Of a DNA stretch of 5,631 bases, positions 5,008 to 5,631 are shown in pieces. Origin of the DNA: Gorillibacterium sp. (GTDB lineage: Bacteria > Bacillota > Bacilli > Paenibacillales > NBRC-103111); NCBI GenBank assembly GCA_023511325.1, contig JAIMBU010000237.1, forward strand, positions 1 through 5,631, in the 5' to 3' direction. Made by a program: the position numbers and the translations under genes. A model generated the notes under the pieces. That model did not search any database. It was not told the origin of the DNA and worked only from the letters and a program-made list of their open reading frames with translations. Within the stretch, counting starts at the first letter, position 1, and every line of letters begins with the position of its first letter.

Positions 5008-5631
5008 TTACATATTGAGTGCCAAACCATCAACTGCAAGCATCGCCTCTGCCATGGCTTCAGACAAGGTAGGGTGCGGATGAATGGTATGGCCAACCTC
5101 CCATGCGGTCGCGTTCAGAAAACTAGCCAGTGCGGCTTCAGAGATATGCTCGGTAACATGCGGTCCGATCATATGAACACCTAGCAGGTCATCGCTGTCT
5201 TTGTCAGCAACAACTTTAACAAAGCCCTCTGTTTCGCCATAAACAAGTGCTTTACCTAAAGCACGGAAAGGAAATTTACCGATCTTGACTGTTCTTCCCT
5301 GTGCCACCGCTTGCTTCTCCGTCAACCCAAGCGTTGCCACTTGAAAGCGAGTGTAGATACACCGCGGCACAAGATTAATGTCAAAGGGATGCGGACTTAG
5401 TCCAGCAATCCGTTTGATCGCAGTCACTGCTTGATGTGCTGCTGCATGGGCAAGCTGCATCCGTCCATTGACGTCACCAACTGCGTAGATATGATTTTCT
5501 GCGGTCTGCATGAAGCCATCTGTTTTAATATATCCTTTTTCCAGGGTAATATCAGTGTTCTCTAGACCAATCCCTTCCGTATTTGCCAGGCGACCAATAG
5601 CCACAATCATGATATCTGCGGTATATTCCGC
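5008..5631 (-). CDS. lpdV: Dihydrolipoyl dehydrogenase (E3), C-terminal part
   Basis: The last 207 residues are present; the frame is open to the right edge (it begins AEYTADIMIVAIGR), so the start and the FAD/disulfide N-terminal half are outside the window. E3 reoxidises the dihydrolipoyl group of E2 and passes electrons to NAD+. Visible features, in fragment numbering, are the VAIGR...NTEGIGLE stretch (10-24), the FAD-contacting IYAVGDV and LAHAAAHQA segments (48-68), and the dimerisation domain beginning VPRCIYT (88-94). The C-terminal HPHPTLSEAMAEA holds the catalytic pair His186 and Glu191, five residues apart as in the family. After VPRCIYT the sequence reads RFQVATLGLTE, where most homologues have SPE in place of RFQ, a mild oddity. 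The protein could serve more than one 2-oxo acid dehydrogenase. Its place beside the bkd genes supports lpdV over the pdh-associated gene, though the terminator behind it makes that assignment slightly less firm. Confidence 0.93.
   Translation of the reverse strand, partial: AEYTADIMIVAIGRLANTEGIGLENTDITLEKGYIKTDGFMQTAENHIYAVGDVNGRMQLAHAAAHQAVTAIKRIAGLSPHPFDINLVPRCIYTRFQVATLGLTEKQAVAQGRTVKIGKFPFRALGKALVYGETEGFVKVVADKDSDDLLGVHMIGPHVTEHISEAALASFLNATAWEVGHTIHPHPTLSEAMAEAMLAVDGLALNM

Noticed and set aside
4815..5096. A 93-codon minus-strand frame crossing the lpdV stop and the terminator
   Set aside because: It overlaps lpdV out of frame and reads through the terminator hairpin; its composition is not protein-like.

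Overview
This window carries the 3' part of a branched-chain 2-oxo acid dehydrogenase (bkd) gene cluster from a Gram-positive bacterium of the Bacillales. Paenibacillus or a close relative is my best guess. The evidence is the strong AAGGAGG-type ribosome sites, the TTG starts, the B. subtilis-like order lpdV-bkdAA-bkdAB-bkdB, and proteins that closely resemble the B. subtilis Bkd subunits as I remember them. The genus is an inference. No phage, transposase, CRISPR or defence gene is visible, and I see no undescribed multi-gene system.

Layout from right to left, which is the direction of transcription (minus strand). Positions 5631-5008 hold the C-terminal half of dihydrolipoamide dehydrogenase (E3, lpdV), cut by the window edge. 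About 110 bp past its stop is a perfect terminator hairpin (4864-4895), followed by a gap with no convincing gene. A probable extended -10 promoter (about 4567-4595) and a leader stem-loop then precede bkdAA (E1 alpha, TTG start at 4467). bkdAB (E1 beta, 3449-2469) starts 4 nt after bkdAA stops. After a 111-nt gap comes bkdB (E2, 2357-906). Downstream lie a degenerate 19-27 bp tandem repeat (752-872) and a bidirectional terminator (661-697).

The left end holds a divergent pair. A 33-codon membrane miniprotein resembling the stressosome anchor Prli42 lies on the plus strand (226-327). The start of an M20-family peptidase (YqjE/PepT-like) lies on the minus strand (118 to the left edge), with a good sigma-A-type promoter between them.

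How the genes work together: E1 (alpha plus beta) decarboxylates the 2-oxo acids of valine, leucine and isoleucine using thiamine diphosphate. E2 carries the acyl group on a lipoyl-lysine and passes it to CoA, and E3 reoxidises the lipoyl group. The isobutyryl-, isovaleryl- and 2-methylbutyryl-CoA products prime the iso and anteiso fatty acids that dominate Bacillales membranes.

The most unusual signal is inside bkdB. The part encoding the two interdomain linkers is about 71% GC (299 of 420 bases over 1681-2100, hand count), against about 43% in a sampled line of bkdAB. It is also packed with near-perfect inverted repeats, and all the strong ones fall in linker codons.
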